DNA from: Thermomonas sp.
GTDB lineage: Bacteria > Pseudomonadota > Gammaproteobacteria > Xanthomonadales > Xanthomonadaceae
Assembly: GCA_020692565.1 (NCBI GenBank)
Contig: JAIMKJ010000003.1
Location: 85,803-149,802, forward strand
Length of the DNA stretch: 64,000 nucleotides
Direction of reading: 5' to 3'
Below the pieces are notes generated by a model that was not told the DNA's origin, searched no databases, and worked only from the letters and a program-made list of their open reading frames with translations. Of the stretch, positions 28,647-42,207 are shown in pieces; position 1 is the first letter of the stretch, and each line of letters starts with the position of its first letter. The position numbers and the translations under genes were made by a program.

Positions 28647-30101
28647 ATGGCTATCGAAACGCCGAAACGCCCACGCCGCCAGCCCATGCTGACCCGCCTC
28701 GCGGGAGCGGCGCTCTCGCTCGCCTCCGCGGTCGCGCAAGCCGATGGCGGCGCGCCCGCGATGGATCGCGACGAAGCCGCCTTCCGCGCGCTGTACGAGG
28801 AACTGGTTGAAATCGACACCACACGATCGGCCGGCAGTTGCACCCGCGCCGCCGAAGCGATGCGCGCGCGGCTGCGGGCGGCCGGATTCGACGAGCGCGA
28901 CCTGCGCCTGCTCGCGCCCGACGAACGGCCGCAGGACGGCGCGCTCATCGCGACCCTGCACGGCCGCGACCGCAGCCTCAAGCCGATCCTGCTGCTGGCG
29001 CACATCGACGTGGTCGAAGCCCGCCGCGAGGACTGGCAGCGCGATCCGTTCACGCTGATCGAGGAAGACGGCTGGTTCTACGCCCGCGGCGCCAGCGACG
29101 ACAAGGCGATGGCGGCGATCTTCACCGACAGCCTGATCCGATATCACCGCGACGGCGTCGTGCCGCGCCGCGGCCTGAAGCTGGCGCTGACCTGCGGCGA
29201 AGAAACGCCGGAGGTGTTCAACAGCGTCGAATGGCTGCTGGCAACCCATCCGGACGCACTGGACGCGGCGTTCGCCCTGAACGAGGGCGCCAGCGGCGAA
29301 CTCGACGACGCCGGCCGCCACATCACCCTGCAGATCCAGGCCGGCGAGAAGGTCTACCAGAACTTCGAGCTGACCGCGGCCGACGGCGGCGGCCACAGCT
29401 CGCGGCCCACCCGGCAGAACCCCATCGCGCGACTGTCCACCGGGCTGGCGAAGCTGGGCGCGCATCGTTTCCCGGTGCAGATCAACCCGGTGACCCATGC
29501 TTATTTCGAACAGCAGCAGCGGCTTTCGCCGGCCGCCGCCGACGATGTGCGCGCAGTACTGGATGGCCGCGACCCGGAAGCCGCCGCCGACCGTCTGTGG
29601 GCGGCGAATCCCGGCTGGAACAGCATGCTGCGCACCACCTGCGTGGTCACCCGCATGGCCGGCGGCCACGCCGACAACGCCCTGCCGCAGCAGGCCCGCG
29701 CCAACGTCAATTGCCGGATCCTGCCCGGCGTGCCGGTCGAGACGATCCGCGAAGAACTCGTCCGCGTGCTGGGCGATCCCGCCATCGCCATCGCCCCCGT
29801 CGGTCCGACCGCGATCACCGCGCCGGTACCGTCGCTGTCGGCGGCGATCCTCGATCCCGTGCACGCGCTCGCGGCGGACATGTGGCCGGGCGTGGCGGTG
29901 GTGCCCACCCTCGCCACCGGCGCCACCGACGGTCGCTTCCTCAACGCGGCCGGCATCCCGACCTACGGCCTGTCCGGCATCTTCCACGACGCCGAAGGCC
30001 CGCGCGCCCACGGCCTCAACGAGCGCATCCGCGTGAAGTCGCTGCTCGACAGCCGCCGCTTCCTGCACACCATCGTCCGCCGTTACGCCGACGCCCCCTG
30101 A
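28647..30101 (+). CDS. M20/M25/M40 family metallo-hydrolase, secreted
   Basis: LLLAHIDVVEA, GASDDKAMAAIF, LTCGEETPE, VNCRILPGVPVETI, LATGATDGRFLN motifs. Confidence 0.92.
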   Translation: MAIETPKRPRRQPMLTRLAGAALSLASAVAQADGGAPAMDRDEAAFRALYEELVEIDTTRSAGSCTRAAEAMRARLRAAGFDERDLRLLAPDERPQDGALIATLHGRDRSLKPILLLAHIDVVEARREDWQRDPFTLIEEDGWFYARGASDDKAMAAIFTDSLIRYHRDGVVPRRGLKLALTCGEETPEVFNSVEWLLATHPDALDAAFALNEGASGELDDAGRHITLQIQAGEKVYQNFELTAADGGGHSSRPTRQNPIARLSTGLAKLGAHRFPVQINPVTHAYFEQQQRLSPAAADDVRAVLDGRDPEAAADRLWAANPGWNSMLRTTCVVTRMAGGHADNALPQQARANVNCRILPGVPVETIREELVRVLGDPAIAIAPVGPTAITAPVPSLSAAILDPVHALAADMWPGVAVVPTLATGATDGRFLNAAGIPTYGLSGIFHDAEGPRAHGLNERIRVKSLLDSRRFLHTIVRRYADAP

Positions 30102-30165
30102 GCCGGCAGCAACGAAAACGGGCCGGCGCAAGCCGACCCGTCCTGGAAACCCCTCGCGGAAAGAC

Positions 30166-31011
30166 TCAATAGCGGCCGGGAGGATCCGCGGCGAAACCGT
30201 TCGGGAACGCCTGCGGCTGGCCGGGACGATAGCGGTCGTAACGGCCGGGCCGCGGCATCACGCCCATCGCGACCAGATTCGGGATGTCGTCGTAACGCAG
30301 CTGCGCGACCTGCGCCGGGCTGCGCGAAGCACGGACGAAGTCGGTACGGCTGACCGGCGACCATTCGCGCGCACCGTGGCCGGTACCCAGGCTCTGGCCG
30401 ACGCCGCCGGCCGAATCCGCGACCGCTTCCGATGGCCGACGCGAAGCCTGCGGCGCCGCAGGCGCGGCCTTGCTCTCGGCACGGGCGACCGGGCCGCGAT
30501 AGCGATCGTCGCGCTCGTAATCGCGGGCGATCGGCGCGGGCTCGTAATAAGGCTTCGGCTGCACGCGTTCGCGGAACACCGCCACGCCGATCACGCCCAC
30601 GTTGTCCGGACGGCCGGTGCGCGCGGCGTAGCTGTCCGGCAGGTCGGTGAAGTAGAACTGGGCCACGTCCTGCCAGGACTTGCGCCAGCCGGTGATCTCG
30701 GTGCTCTGCCACGGACCCAGCACGTAGCCGGTCTGGCCGGCGGCGGCGGTGTCGCCGCTGATCGCGTTCACGCCGTCCACCGACAGCACCACCAGCACGC
30801 GCTCGCCGGTGGTGTTGGTCATGCGCACGCTGTAGCGGTGGCCGGGGATGCCGGGCACCCAGTCCTGGCCGCGATGGCGATATTCGGGCAGGCGCTCGCC
30901 GGTATCGCGATTGATGATGTCGACATCGACCAGCGGTTGCGCCGACAGCGGGCTGCAGGCGGTGGCGGCGATGAGGGCGGCGGACAGCAGCAGAACGGTA
31001 GGGCGCAACAT
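30166..31011 (-). CDS. Hypothetical lipoprotein-like secreted protein
   Basis: N-terminal ATACSP lipobox-like motif; 281 aa, conserved-looking N-terminal beta domain. Confidence 0.7.
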   Translation of the reverse strand: MLRPTVLLLSAALIAATACSPLSAQPLVDVDIINRDTGERLPEYRHRGQDWVPGIPGHRYSVRMTNTTGERVLVVLSVDGVNAISGDTAAAGQTGYVLGPWQSTEITGWRKSWQDVAQFYFTDLPDSYAARTGRPDNVGVIGVAVFRERVQPKPYYEPAPIARDYERDDRYRGPVARAESKAAPAAPQASRRPSEAVADSAGGVGQSLGTGHGAREWSPVSRTDFVRASRSPAQVAQLRYDDIPNLVAMGVMPRPGRYDRYRPGQPQAFPNGFAADPPGRY

Positions 31012-31161
31012 GACAGGCTCCGTGGTGGTGGTCCGGTGTGGACACTGACCTTCAACGCGCCATCCCCGGGAACGGGGTTTCGCGCCGGCATCGCGATGCC
31101 TTCGCCGGATTCAGCCGCGGGTAAACTAGCCGGCCGTTTGCCAAGTATTCCCCCCGCGCCC

Positions 31162-32490
31162 ATGACCGTCACCCGCATTCTCACCGGCATCACCACCTCG
31201 GGCACCCCGCACCTGGGCAACTACGTCGGCGCGATCCGCCCCACGGTGGCCGCCAGCCGCACCGCCGGCACCCAGAACTTCTACTTCCTGGCCGACCTGC
31301 ATGCGCTCATCAAAGTGCAGGACCCCGCCAAGGTGCAGCGTTCGACGCTGGAGATCGCCGCCAGCTGGCTGGCCTGCGGCCTGGAGCCGGACAACGACCG
31401 GGTGTGGTTCTATCGCCAGAGCGAGATCGTCGAGATCCCCGAACTGACCTGGTTCCTCACCTGCGTCGCCGGCAAGGGCATCCTCAACCGCGCCCATGCC
31501 TACAAGGCCAGCGTCGACAGGAACCGCGCCGACGGCGAGGACGACGACAACGGCATCACCGCCGGCCTGTTCATGTACCCGGTGCTGATGGCGGCCGATA
31601 TCCTGGTGTTCAACGCGCACAAGGTGCCGGTCGGCCGCGACCAGATCCAGCACATCGAGATGGCGCGCGATTTCGCGCAGCGCTTCAATCATCTGTACGG
31701 CGACCATCTGGTACTGCCCGAGGCGATGGTGGAGGAACACGTCGCCACCCTGCCCGGCCTCGACGGCCGCAAGATGTCGAAGAGCTACGACAACACCATC
31801 CCGCTGTTCTGCACGCGCGAAGAACTGAAAAAACTGATCTTCTCGATCGTCACCGATTCGCGCGCGCCGGGCGAAGCCAAGGACACCGAGGGCTCCGCGC
31901 TGTTCCAGCTCTACCAGGCCTTCGCCAGCGCCGAGGAAACCGCGGCGATGCGCGACGCCTTCGCGCAGGGCATCGGCTGGGGCGACGCCAAGCAGAAGTT
32001 GTTCGAACGCATCGACGCCGAACTCTCGCCGATGCGCGAGCGCTACAACGCGCTGATGCAGGAGCCGCAGCGGATCGAAGCGATGCTGCGCGAAGGCGCC
32101 CGCGTCGCCCGCGAACGCCATGGCCTGCCGCTGATGCGACGACTGCGGGAAGCGGTGGGGTTGCGGGATTTGTCGAAGTTGGCCGACGCCGTCGCCGACG
32201 ACAAACCTGTGAAGGAAAAGGCCGCGCTGCCCGTGTTCAAGCAGTATCGTGAACGGGACGGCCGGTTCCACTTCAAGCTTGCCGACGCTGGAGGCCACCC
32301 GCTGGTGTGGAGCGATACCGGATTTGATGCGCCCAAGCTAGCCGGCGCTTGGATCGCGGCGGCGAAGATTCACGGCGGACGTGTGCTGGACCTTATCGAC
32401 CGTACCGGCATCTGCTGGAGCGAAGGGCGCGAGGCTGATGTTCGCGAAGCCCTCGATGCGTTGCGGGACGCGGACGCGGCCAAACCTTGA
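31162..32490 (+). CDS. trpS: Tryptophan--tRNA ligase with C-terminal extension
   Basis: TGITTSGTPHLGNYVGA, GLDGRKMSKSYDNTI; about 100-aa extra C-terminal domain. Confidence 0.95.
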   Translation: MTVTRILTGITTSGTPHLGNYVGAIRPTVAASRTAGTQNFYFLADLHALIKVQDPAKVQRSTLEIAASWLACGLEPDNDRVWFYRQSEIVEIPELTWFLTCVAGKGILNRAHAYKASVDRNRADGEDDDNGITAGLFMYPVLMAADILVFNAHKVPVGRDQIQHIEMARDFAQRFNHLYGDHLVLPEAMVEEHVATLPGLDGRKMSKSYDNTIPLFCTREELKKLIFSIVTDSRAPGEAKDTEGSALFQLYQAFASAEETAAMRDAFAQGIGWGDAKQKLFERIDAELSPMRERYNALMQEPQRIEAMLREGARVARERHGLPLMRRLREAVGLRDLSKLADAVADDKPVKEKAALPVFKQYRERDGRFHFKLADAGGHPLVWSDTGFDAPKLAGAWIAAAKIHGGRVLDLIDRTGICWSEGREADVREALDALRDADAAKP

Positions 32491-33117
32491 GGCACCAGGC
32501 GATTCGCAATTACGGCAAGGATCCATGACGCCGTAGGAGCAGTGACTCCCAACCGTCGTAATGATCGGCACCAAACTTCTTAAGTTTCCCAGCACCTTGG
32601 CTATGCATCCAGACCCGAAGGGCGACGCACATGGATGTGCGTCGTGTTCCGACCGAGCCAAGGATTGGCGAGTCGGAACATCCCGACCAGACTGGCTTGG
32701 CAGATGTGCTTCGTCGGGGAAGGCCCTTTTCTTTGGTTCGTTTCTTTGACTCGCGCCATGCGCTCGCCCCTTCGGGGCCGGCTTCGCCGTTCGGGCGCGC
32801 TTCGCGCACCTCGTGGGCCAGCAAAAGAAATGAACCGGCCGCGCAGCGGACGAACGCTTTTGAATGATGAATGTGGCTGACGGAGAGTTCTGCTGCAGAT
32901 CATCGCGACTTCCGTCGCTCCCACAAAAGCAGGTTGCCGGCTGCACGCGAAGCGCGCCGATCCGCCCCTTCCCTTGCGCGCAGCGCGGGGGAGGCTGGGA
33001 GGGGGCGAAGCTGCGACCAAACTCAAATCGGCCAAAAAAAACCCCCTCCCCGACCCTCCCCTTCGCCGAAGGCGAAAGGGAGGTAGCAAAACAAGACAGG
33101 AACGCGAGACGCTGCTC

Positions 33118-33205
33118 TGGTCGGCATAGGCGCGTTGCGAGGAACGCTACAGCTCGGGGCTGAAGCCCCTCCTACAAAAGAAGCCCCTCCTACAAAAGCG
33201 GCTAA
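33118..33205. repeat. Xanthomonadaceae-type intergenic repeat (partial tandem duplication)
   Basis: cggggctgaagcccctcctacaaaag followed by second gaagcccctcctacaaaag. Confidence 0.6.
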
Positions 33206-33214
33206 AATCGCCGG

Positions 33215-33532
33215 ATGAATTCTGCCGTCGAACTCAACCTAGCACTGATCCTGTTCCTGCCGTGGTTCCTGATCCTCGGCGTGCTGTACTGGGTCTATCC
33301 ACGCCAGCCGCGCCACGCCGCGCGGGTGTTGTTCGATATCGCCGCGCTGGTGCTCTCGGTCGTGGCGTTCGTGTGGAGCATCCACTGGTCGCACGCCAAT
33401 GCCGATCTGCGCTACGGCCGGATGTGGCCGCAGGTGCTGGCGACCGCGCTGGGCTACGGCGTTTGGCTGGGCGTGATGACGCTGGCGTTCTTCGTCCGCC
33501 GCGGCTGGCTGCGCCGCCGCGCGCAGGGCTGA
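33215..33532 (+). CDS. Small integral membrane protein, hypothetical
   Basis: 105 aa with three hydrophobic segments. Confidence 0.75.
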   Translation: MNSAVELNLALILFLPWFLILGVLYWVYPRQPRHAARVLFDIAALVLSVVAFVWSIHWSHANADLRYGRMWPQVLATALGYGVWLGVMTLAFFVRRGWLRRRAQG

Positions 33533-33586
33533 CCGCTCCGCTGGCGCGGACTGCGCCGCGCTTTTTTCCTTCTTCGACCGAACCCG

Positions 33587-34729
33587 ATGACCGCATCCCT
33601 TTCCGATTCCGCCGCCCGCCTGCGCGAGGTGGTCCAGACCGCGACCCGCGGCATGATCGGCCGCGAACAGCTGGCCGAGTTGATCGTGCTGGCCGCGGTT
33701 GCGCAGGAGCACCTGCTGGTGATCGGGCCGCCGGGCACCGCGAAGAGCGCGATCGTGCGCCGGGTCGCGGGCGCGCTGGGCGGCCGGTATTTCGAATATC
33801 TGCTGGGCCGCTTCACCGAACCTTCGGAGCTGTTCGGGCCGGTGGACCTGCGCAAACTGCGCGAGGGCGTGGTGGAAACCGACGTGACCGGGATGCTGCC
33901 GGAAGCCGACGTGGTGTTCCTGGACGAAGTGTTCCTGGGCTCGACCGCGGTGCTCAACACGCTGCTGGGCATTCTCAACGAGCGCCGCTTCCGACGCGGC
34001 CAGACCGTGCATCACTGTCCCCTGCGTGTCTGCGTGGGCGCTGCGAATGCGCTGCCCGACGATGAATCGCTGGCCGCGTTCGCGGACCGCTTCCTGCTGC
34101 ACCTGTTCGTGGAGCCGGTGCCGGACAACCAGCTCGAAGCGCTGCTGGCCGGCGGTTGGCAGAGCGAGCGCATGGCGACCACCCATTGCGCCGACCTCGC
34201 CCAGTTGGGTGCGCTCTGCGATGCGGTCGCCACGGTCGAGATGGACGACGCGCGCGGCGCGCTGGCCGGCGCGGTGCGCCAGCTGCGCGCGGCGGGCCTG
34301 GGGCTGTCCGACCGCCGCATCGTCAAGGCGCAGCGGCTGGTGGCCGCGGCGACGGTGCTGGCCGGCCGCCTGCGCGCGACCGAAGCCGATCTGTGGCCGC
34401 TGTTCTATGTGATGCCGACCCAGCAAAGTCAGCTGAGCGCGCGCGAAGTGCTGCGCGACCGGCTCGCCTCCGCCGCCAACCCGACCCTGCATGCGGCGGT
34501 GGAGCAGGCCGCGCTGCAACCGATGTCGCGGGTGGCGCGATTGATCGAAGCCGCCCGGAGCTGTCTGGACGGCGGCGACGACGGCGCAGCATCGCCCACG
34601 CCGGTGCAGGCCACGCTGGCCGAAGCGCTGCTGCGCGAGATCGACGCCAACTTCGCCGCCGATGCGCTGCCGGAAGCCCTGGCCGAACAGCGCGCGCGCC
34701 TGGTCGCCGCGGTGTCGGCCGCGACCTGA
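33587..34729 (+). CDS. MoxR-type AAA+ ATPase
   Basis: GPPGTAKSAIVRR Walker A, VVFLDEVFLG Walker B, NTLLGILNERRF, PDDESLAAFADRF sensor regions. Confidence 0.92.
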   Translation: MTASLSDSAARLREVVQTATRGMIGREQLAELIVLAAVAQEHLLVIGPPGTAKSAIVRRVAGALGGRYFEYLLGRFTEPSELFGPVDLRKLREGVVETDVTGMLPEADVVFLDEVFLGSTAVLNTLLGILNERRFRRGQTVHHCPLRVCVGAANALPDDESLAAFADRFLLHLFVEPVPDNQLEALLAGGWQSERMATTHCADLAQLGALCDAVATVEMDDARGALAGAVRQLRAAGLGLSDRRIVKAQRLVAAATVLAGRLRATEADLWPLFYVMPTQQSQLSAREVLRDRLASAANPTLHAAVEQAALQPMSRVARLIEAARSCLDGGDDGAASPTPVQATLAEALLREIDANFAADALPEALAEQRARLVAAVSAAT

Positions 34730-34746
34730 GCAGCGACGCGATCGCG

Positions 34747-35190
34747 ATGCACGGGTCGATGTCCTGGTCGATGCCCTGGCGCTGGCGCGCCGAAACCGGC
34801 GTGCCCGCCGCGATGGGCGTGGTCGGCCACGGCGAGGTCGCGCGCGCGCTGCACGCGAAGGCGGTCGCGGCCACGCACGCCGACGCCGCGCCGCCGTGGC
34901 AGATCACCGCGCATCAGGATCTGCTGGTACTGACCGGCAAGGCCGACACCCTGCCCTGGGTCGATGGTGCCCGCTACATCGCGCCGCGCCCCGAAGCGCC
35001 GACGCTGTGGCTGCCGACGCTGGCGCGCCCGGACATCGCGCTGGATCTGCTGGCCGCGGCCATCGCCCGCAGGCATCCGCAGCGGCCGATGCTGCTGTGG
35101 CCGCAGCCGGCGCAACTGGTCCCGCTGCACCGCGCGTTACCCGCGGATGCGGCGGTACTGGCGCGGATCACCGCGCACTGGGCGTCGTGA
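34747..35190 (+). CDS. bpX5-like domain protein of a MoxR ternary system
   Basis: Position between MoxR and vWA/propeller-like genes; sequence resembles bpX5 (WRAETGVPAAMGVVGHGEVARALHAKAV); assigned mainly from gene context. Confidence 0.55.
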   Translation: MHGSMSWSMPWRWRAETGVPAAMGVVGHGEVARALHAKAVAATHADAAPPWQITAHQDLLVLTGKADTLPWVDGARYIAPRPEAPTLWLPTLARPDIALDLLAAAIARRHPQRPMLLWPQPAQLVPLHRALPADAAVLARITAHWAS

Positions 35191-37113
35191 TGACGACGTC
35201 CCACACGCCCCCGCCCTTGCCGTTACCTGCGCCCGAAGGCCACACGCCCGCAGTGGCGAAAACCGCGCCGCCGATCGAAATGCCGGCGGCGCTGCGGCCG
35301 TGGCAGCGCTGGCTGACATGGCTGTCGCCGGAGCAGATCCTGGCGACCGGCGATCTGCTGCAGCGCCTGCAAGCGGCGCTGGGCGCGTTTCGCGGGCCGC
35401 AGCAGCGCGGCGAACACGAACCCAACGGCATCGACGAACTGCGCCGGCGCGGGCCGTATCACCGGCTGCTGCTGAGCGAATGGGCGCTGGCCGACGCGGC
35501 GCCGGACGAATTCCTGCGTCGCGCGAGCAGCGGCGAGCATCTGTTCCTGTCGCCACGCCGCGAAACCCGCAAGGCCGACGCGCGGATCGTCGCGGTGTTC
35601 GACGCCGGCCCGGCGCAGTTGGGCGCACCGCGTCTGGCGCAGATCGCGCTGTGGATCCTGCTGGCGCGCCGCGCGGAGGAAGCCGGTCTCTCGTTCGGCT
35701 GGGGCACGAGCGCCGAACCGGGCGTTCTGCACGCCGCCGACAGCCCGCAGGCGCTCAAGGATTTCCTCGCCCGGCGCACACTGGCGCATGCCGGCACCAA
35801 AGCCGCCGATGCCTGGCGCACGGCCCTGGCCGCCGACCGCCGCGCGCCGGGCGAATGCTGGCGCATCGGTGCCGCCACGGAAGCGGCAGACGCGGATCAT
35901 GCCTCCGCGAATGATCCCCGAACGTTCACGCATCGCGTCGACATCCGCCGCGAGTGGCTGGGTGCGCTTGCGGTGCGCATCGCCGGGCCGGGCGGGCGGC
36001 GCGATGTCGCACTGCCGCTGCCGCCGACGGGCGCGGCGGCGAAACTGCTGCGCGGGCATTTCGCGTTCGAAGTGGTGACCGCGCCCGACCGCGACGCGGG
36101 CGCCGACAGGATGTCGCTGCGGCAGCCGCCGCTGATCGGCCCCGGCGGCCAGCGCATCGCGGTGCCGCTGCTGGACGAAAACGTCGCCCTGATCTACACG
36201 CTCCCGCAGCGCGAGGGTCAGGCACAGACCGCGACCCGCTCGATGCGCTGGGCCAACGGCCGCGACCTGCTGTGCGCGGCGCTGAGCCAGAAACACTTCG
36301 GCGGCATCATCGCCGACCCCGACCACCTCCATTTCTGGCAGCTCGATGGTTTCCGCACGCGGCCGAGGCCGCCGAACGAGGCATTCCAGACCCCGCCCGG
36401 GCAGGCGCACTGGCTGCCGTGCGTCTGGCTCAACAGCGGCCGCAAACCACACCATCTCTATGTACTGGATCATGCCGGGCATCTGCTGCGCTGGCGCGGC
36501 AATCATGGCCACCACGTGGTGGAATCGCACGAGTCTTTCGACCACGACGTGATCGCGATCGCGCGCGCCGACGCCGAGCGGCTGATCTTCCTGCGCTGTC
36601 GGCCACGGACCGTCGAACTGGTGCTGCACCATCGCCTGACCGACGACATTGGCCGGGTATTGGCTCACTCGCCGATCGCGCGCAAACCGGCGCGGGCCTT
36701 CCTCAAGGGCCAAGCCATCCGCAATGGCTGGTGCGGCGCGTGGTGCATGCCCGATCCCGGCGCGGACACTTCCAAGGGTGGCTCCTGGTCGATCTTCGAA
36801 ATTCGCAGCGACAGCGGCGTGAGCGCGCAGCGCCAGGTGATGGTGGTCGCGAACTGGCGGGTCTGCGGCCTGGCGAGGATGCCGGACAGGCATGAATACG
36901 GCCTGGTGGCGCTGTCGCCGGACCGCAGCCGGATCGCGCTGATCGCACCGTCCGGCCAAGAGACGCTGTACGCCGCCGGCGAACCGATTTCCACCGTCAG
37001 CGTCGGCAGCGATTGCGATGTGATCGCGCTCATCACCGAGCGTCGGCGCCTGGTCACGCTGTCGCCCGGCGGGCAGGCGCCGCTGCGCTGGGACAGCAAT
37101 GGTGAGGCGATCG

Positions 37114-37124
<11 letters not shown>
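35190..37124 (+). CDS. Ternary-system protein, probable vWA-like + beta-propeller
   Basis: ATGA overlap with upstream gene; repeated propeller-like blades in C-terminal half (HHLYVLDHAGHLLRWRGN; DRHEYGLVALSPDRSRIALIAPSG). Confidence 0.6.
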
Positions 37125-39900
<2,776 letters not shown>

Positions 39901-39918
39901 GCGTCCCCGGCAGACGAC

Positions 39919-40299
39919 TCACCACGCATTCGGCGCAGCGCCGCGCGCCGGGTGTTTCATCCGCACCACGCAGAAACGCTGGCCGGTGGGGGCTTCCATC
40001 ACGCACCAGGTGTGGACGTAGTCCACGCGCTTCGCGCCGAGGGCTTCGAGGCGTGCGACTTCCGCTTCGATGTCGTCGGTCTCGATGTCCAAATGCACGC
40101 GCGACGGATGTTCGACCTTCTGCACTTCGATATGCAGGTCGCCGGGGGCGGCGTCGAGTTTGGCGTAGGTCGCGGACTCCTCCGGCGACAGCTCGCCGAT
40201 GGGCAGGCCGAGGGCGCCGCTCCAGAAGCGCGCGGCGGCGTCGAGGTCGTCGGTCCGGCAGTCGATGATGAATCCGGCGAGGCGGCTGCGGTGGGTCAT
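39919..40299 (-). CDS. VOC family (glyoxalase/bleomycin-resistance-like) protein
   Basis: RLAGFIIDCRTDDLDAAARFWSGALGLP...HLDIETDDIEAEVARLEALGAKR. Confidence 0.88.
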   Translation of the reverse strand: MTHRSRLAGFIIDCRTDDLDAAARFWSGALGLPIGELSPEESATYAKLDAAPGDLHIEVQKVEHPSRVHLDIETDDIEAEVARLEALGAKRVDYVHTWCVMEAPTGQRFCVVRMKHPARGAAPNAW

Positions 40300-40381
40300 G
40301 CGCGTGACTCCGGTGTCTGCGACGGGGATCAGGACGGAGATGCTGTGCGTGCGCGAGGGCCGGGAACGCTTCGCGCCGCGC

Positions 40382-40666
40382 TCAGCGGCTGCGCCTGCGC
40401 GAGGGCGCCCGCTTCGTCGCGTCGATCCGCGCTTCTTCTTCCAGTTTGCGCTGCAGCGCCTGCTCGCGCTCCAGCTGTTCGATCAGGCGCCGGTGCAGCG
40501 CCTGCACGACCAGCGACTGGTAGATCGGATGGATGCCGCCGTGGCCCAGGGCGGCCCACAACACCTCCTTGTCGACACTGTCGGCGAACACGGTCACGCG
40601 CTCGAAGTCGGTCAGCTCCGGCGTTTTCTTCGCGCCGATGACGGCGACGAACTCGCTGTAATCCAT
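40382..40666 (-). CDS. Hypothetical protein
   Basis: 94-aa ORF with plausible codon usage; charged C-terminal helix. Confidence 0.6.
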   Translation of the reverse strand: MDYSEFVAVIGAKKTPELTDFERVTVFADSVDKEVLWAALGHGGIHPIYQSLVVQALHRRLIEQLEREQALQRKLEEEARIDATKRAPSRRRSR

Positions 40667-40797
40667 GCGTTTCTCCCCTGGAGGGCGGTCGCGCCCCGCC
40701 TCGTGGTGCAGCGAGGCGCGATCACGACCGGATCAAACATCAGGACACACTTCTGGGAACAAGCGCTTCAGGACAGGGCGCTTCAGAACAGCACGCT

Positions 40798-42027
40798 TCA
40801 GACCGAATCCCACCACATCAGGAAATCGTGCCACAGGCGCTTGAAGAACCCGGCTTCGGCCACGCCTTCCACCGCGACCAGCGGCGCTTCCATCACGATC
40901 TTGCCGTCCAGCATCACCCGCACGGTGCCGATCTTATGCCCGGCCTTGATCGGCGCGACCAGGGTCTTGGGCACGTCCATCAGCGGCTTGAGTTCGCTGT
41001 AGCGGCCGCGCGGCGTGCTTACCAGCAGCGGCTGGTCCAACCCCAGCTTGACCACATCGGTGGTGCCCTTCCACACCTTGTGACTGGCGACGACGGCATC
41101 GGCCTGGTACAGACGGTGGGTTTCGTAGAAGCGGAAACCCCAGTTCAGCAGGGCCAGCGAATCGACTGCACGCTCTTCCTCGCTCTTGGCGTGCAGGATC
41201 ACGCTGATCAGGCGCTGGTCGCCGCGCTTGGCCGAGGACAGCAGGCAATAGCCGGCACCGGAGTGGTGGCCGGTCTTGATGCCGTCCACCGAATCGTCGC
41301 GCCACAGCAGCAGATTGCGGTTGCGCTGGGTGATCGGGCCGACGGTGAATTCGCGGATCTTGTTGAAGGCGTACTGGCCGGGGAAATCGCGGATCAGCGC
41401 GCGGCCGAGCATGGCCAGATCGCGGGCGGTGGAGTAATGGCCCTCGGCCGACAGGCCGGTGGCGTTGACGAAATGGGTATTGGTCAGGCCCAGGCGCTTG
41501 GCGTAATCGTTCATCAGGGTGGCGAAGGCGGCTTCGCTGCCCGCGATATGCTCGGCCAGGGCGATCGCGGCATCGTTGCCGGACTGGATGACCATGCCCA
41601 TTTCCATCTGCTCCAGCGATGCGGTCTTGTTGACCTCGAATCCGCTGTAGCTGCCGTCGGTGCCGGCGCCGCCGGTGCGCCAGGCGTTCTCGCTCATCAT
41701 CACCTTGTCGGTGGACTTGATCCGCTTGGCCTTCAGCTCCGCGGCGATCACGTACGAGGTCATGACCTTGGTGATGCTGGCCGGTTCCAGGCGCAGGTCG
41801 ATATTCTCGCCGGCCAGCACCTTGCCGGTGGCGTCGTCCATCACCAGCCAGGCTTTGGCGGCGGCCGGCTTGGGCGCATCGGGAATGGTCAGCGGCGGCG
41901 GCGCGGGATTCGCGGGCGCGGGTGGGGCGGCCGGCGTCTGCGCCAGCACCAGACCCGTCAATACCGCGCACGCGGCGCCCAACCACACGCGTACCGCCCC
42001 CTGTCGCAACGCACCCAACGTCTTCAT
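40798..42027 (-). CDS. dacC: D-alanyl-D-alanine carboxypeptidase (PBP5/6 family)
   Basis: EPASITKVMTSYV (SxxK), SGNDAAIALAEH (SxN), DGIKTGHHSGAGYC (KTG). Confidence 0.93.
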   Translation of the reverse strand: MKTLGALRQGAVRVWLGAACAVLTGLVLAQTPAAPPAPANPAPPPLTIPDAPKPAAAKAWLVMDDATGKVLAGENIDLRLEPASITKVMTSYVIAAELKAKRIKSTDKVMMSENAWRTGGAGTDGSYSGFEVNKTASLEQMEMGMVIQSGNDAAIALAEHIAGSEAAFATLMNDYAKRLGLTNTHFVNATGLSAEGHYSTARDLAMLGRALIRDFPGQYAFNKIREFTVGPITQRNRNLLLWRDDSVDGIKTGHHSGAGYCLLSSAKRGDQRLISVILHAKSEEERAVDSLALLNWGFRFYETHRLYQADAVVASHKVWKGTTDVVKLGLDQPLLVSTPRGRYSELKPLMDVPKTLVAPIKAGHKIGTVRVMLDGKIVMEAPLVAVEGVAEAGFFKRLWHDFLMWWDSV

Positions 42028-42207
42028 TGAAACCTGTACTCCGGGAAAAACGGCCGCGCGGCCGTCGAAAGAACAAACGATTGAAAGACCACCAGCCACG
42101 CATCTTGAAGCAAGCGGCGAAAGATTCCGATAAGCGGGCCACGGTTCCGGCGAATCGCCGCGAACCGCGCCGTCAGCCGCGATACGGACGCGTGTATCGA
42201 CGCATGC

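Noticed and set aside
32530-33205. Several small overlapping ORFs (e.g. 32601-33089 -, 32631-32867 +, 32864-33163 +)
   Set aside because: Lie in a repeat-rich intergenic stretch typical of Xanthomonadaceae; compositionally biased and mutually overlapping, so probably not coding.
33215-33532. Assigning the small membrane protein to the MoxR/bpX system
   Set aside because: Same strand and near, but not overlapping, with no sequence link; may simply be a neighbouring conserved hypothetical gene.
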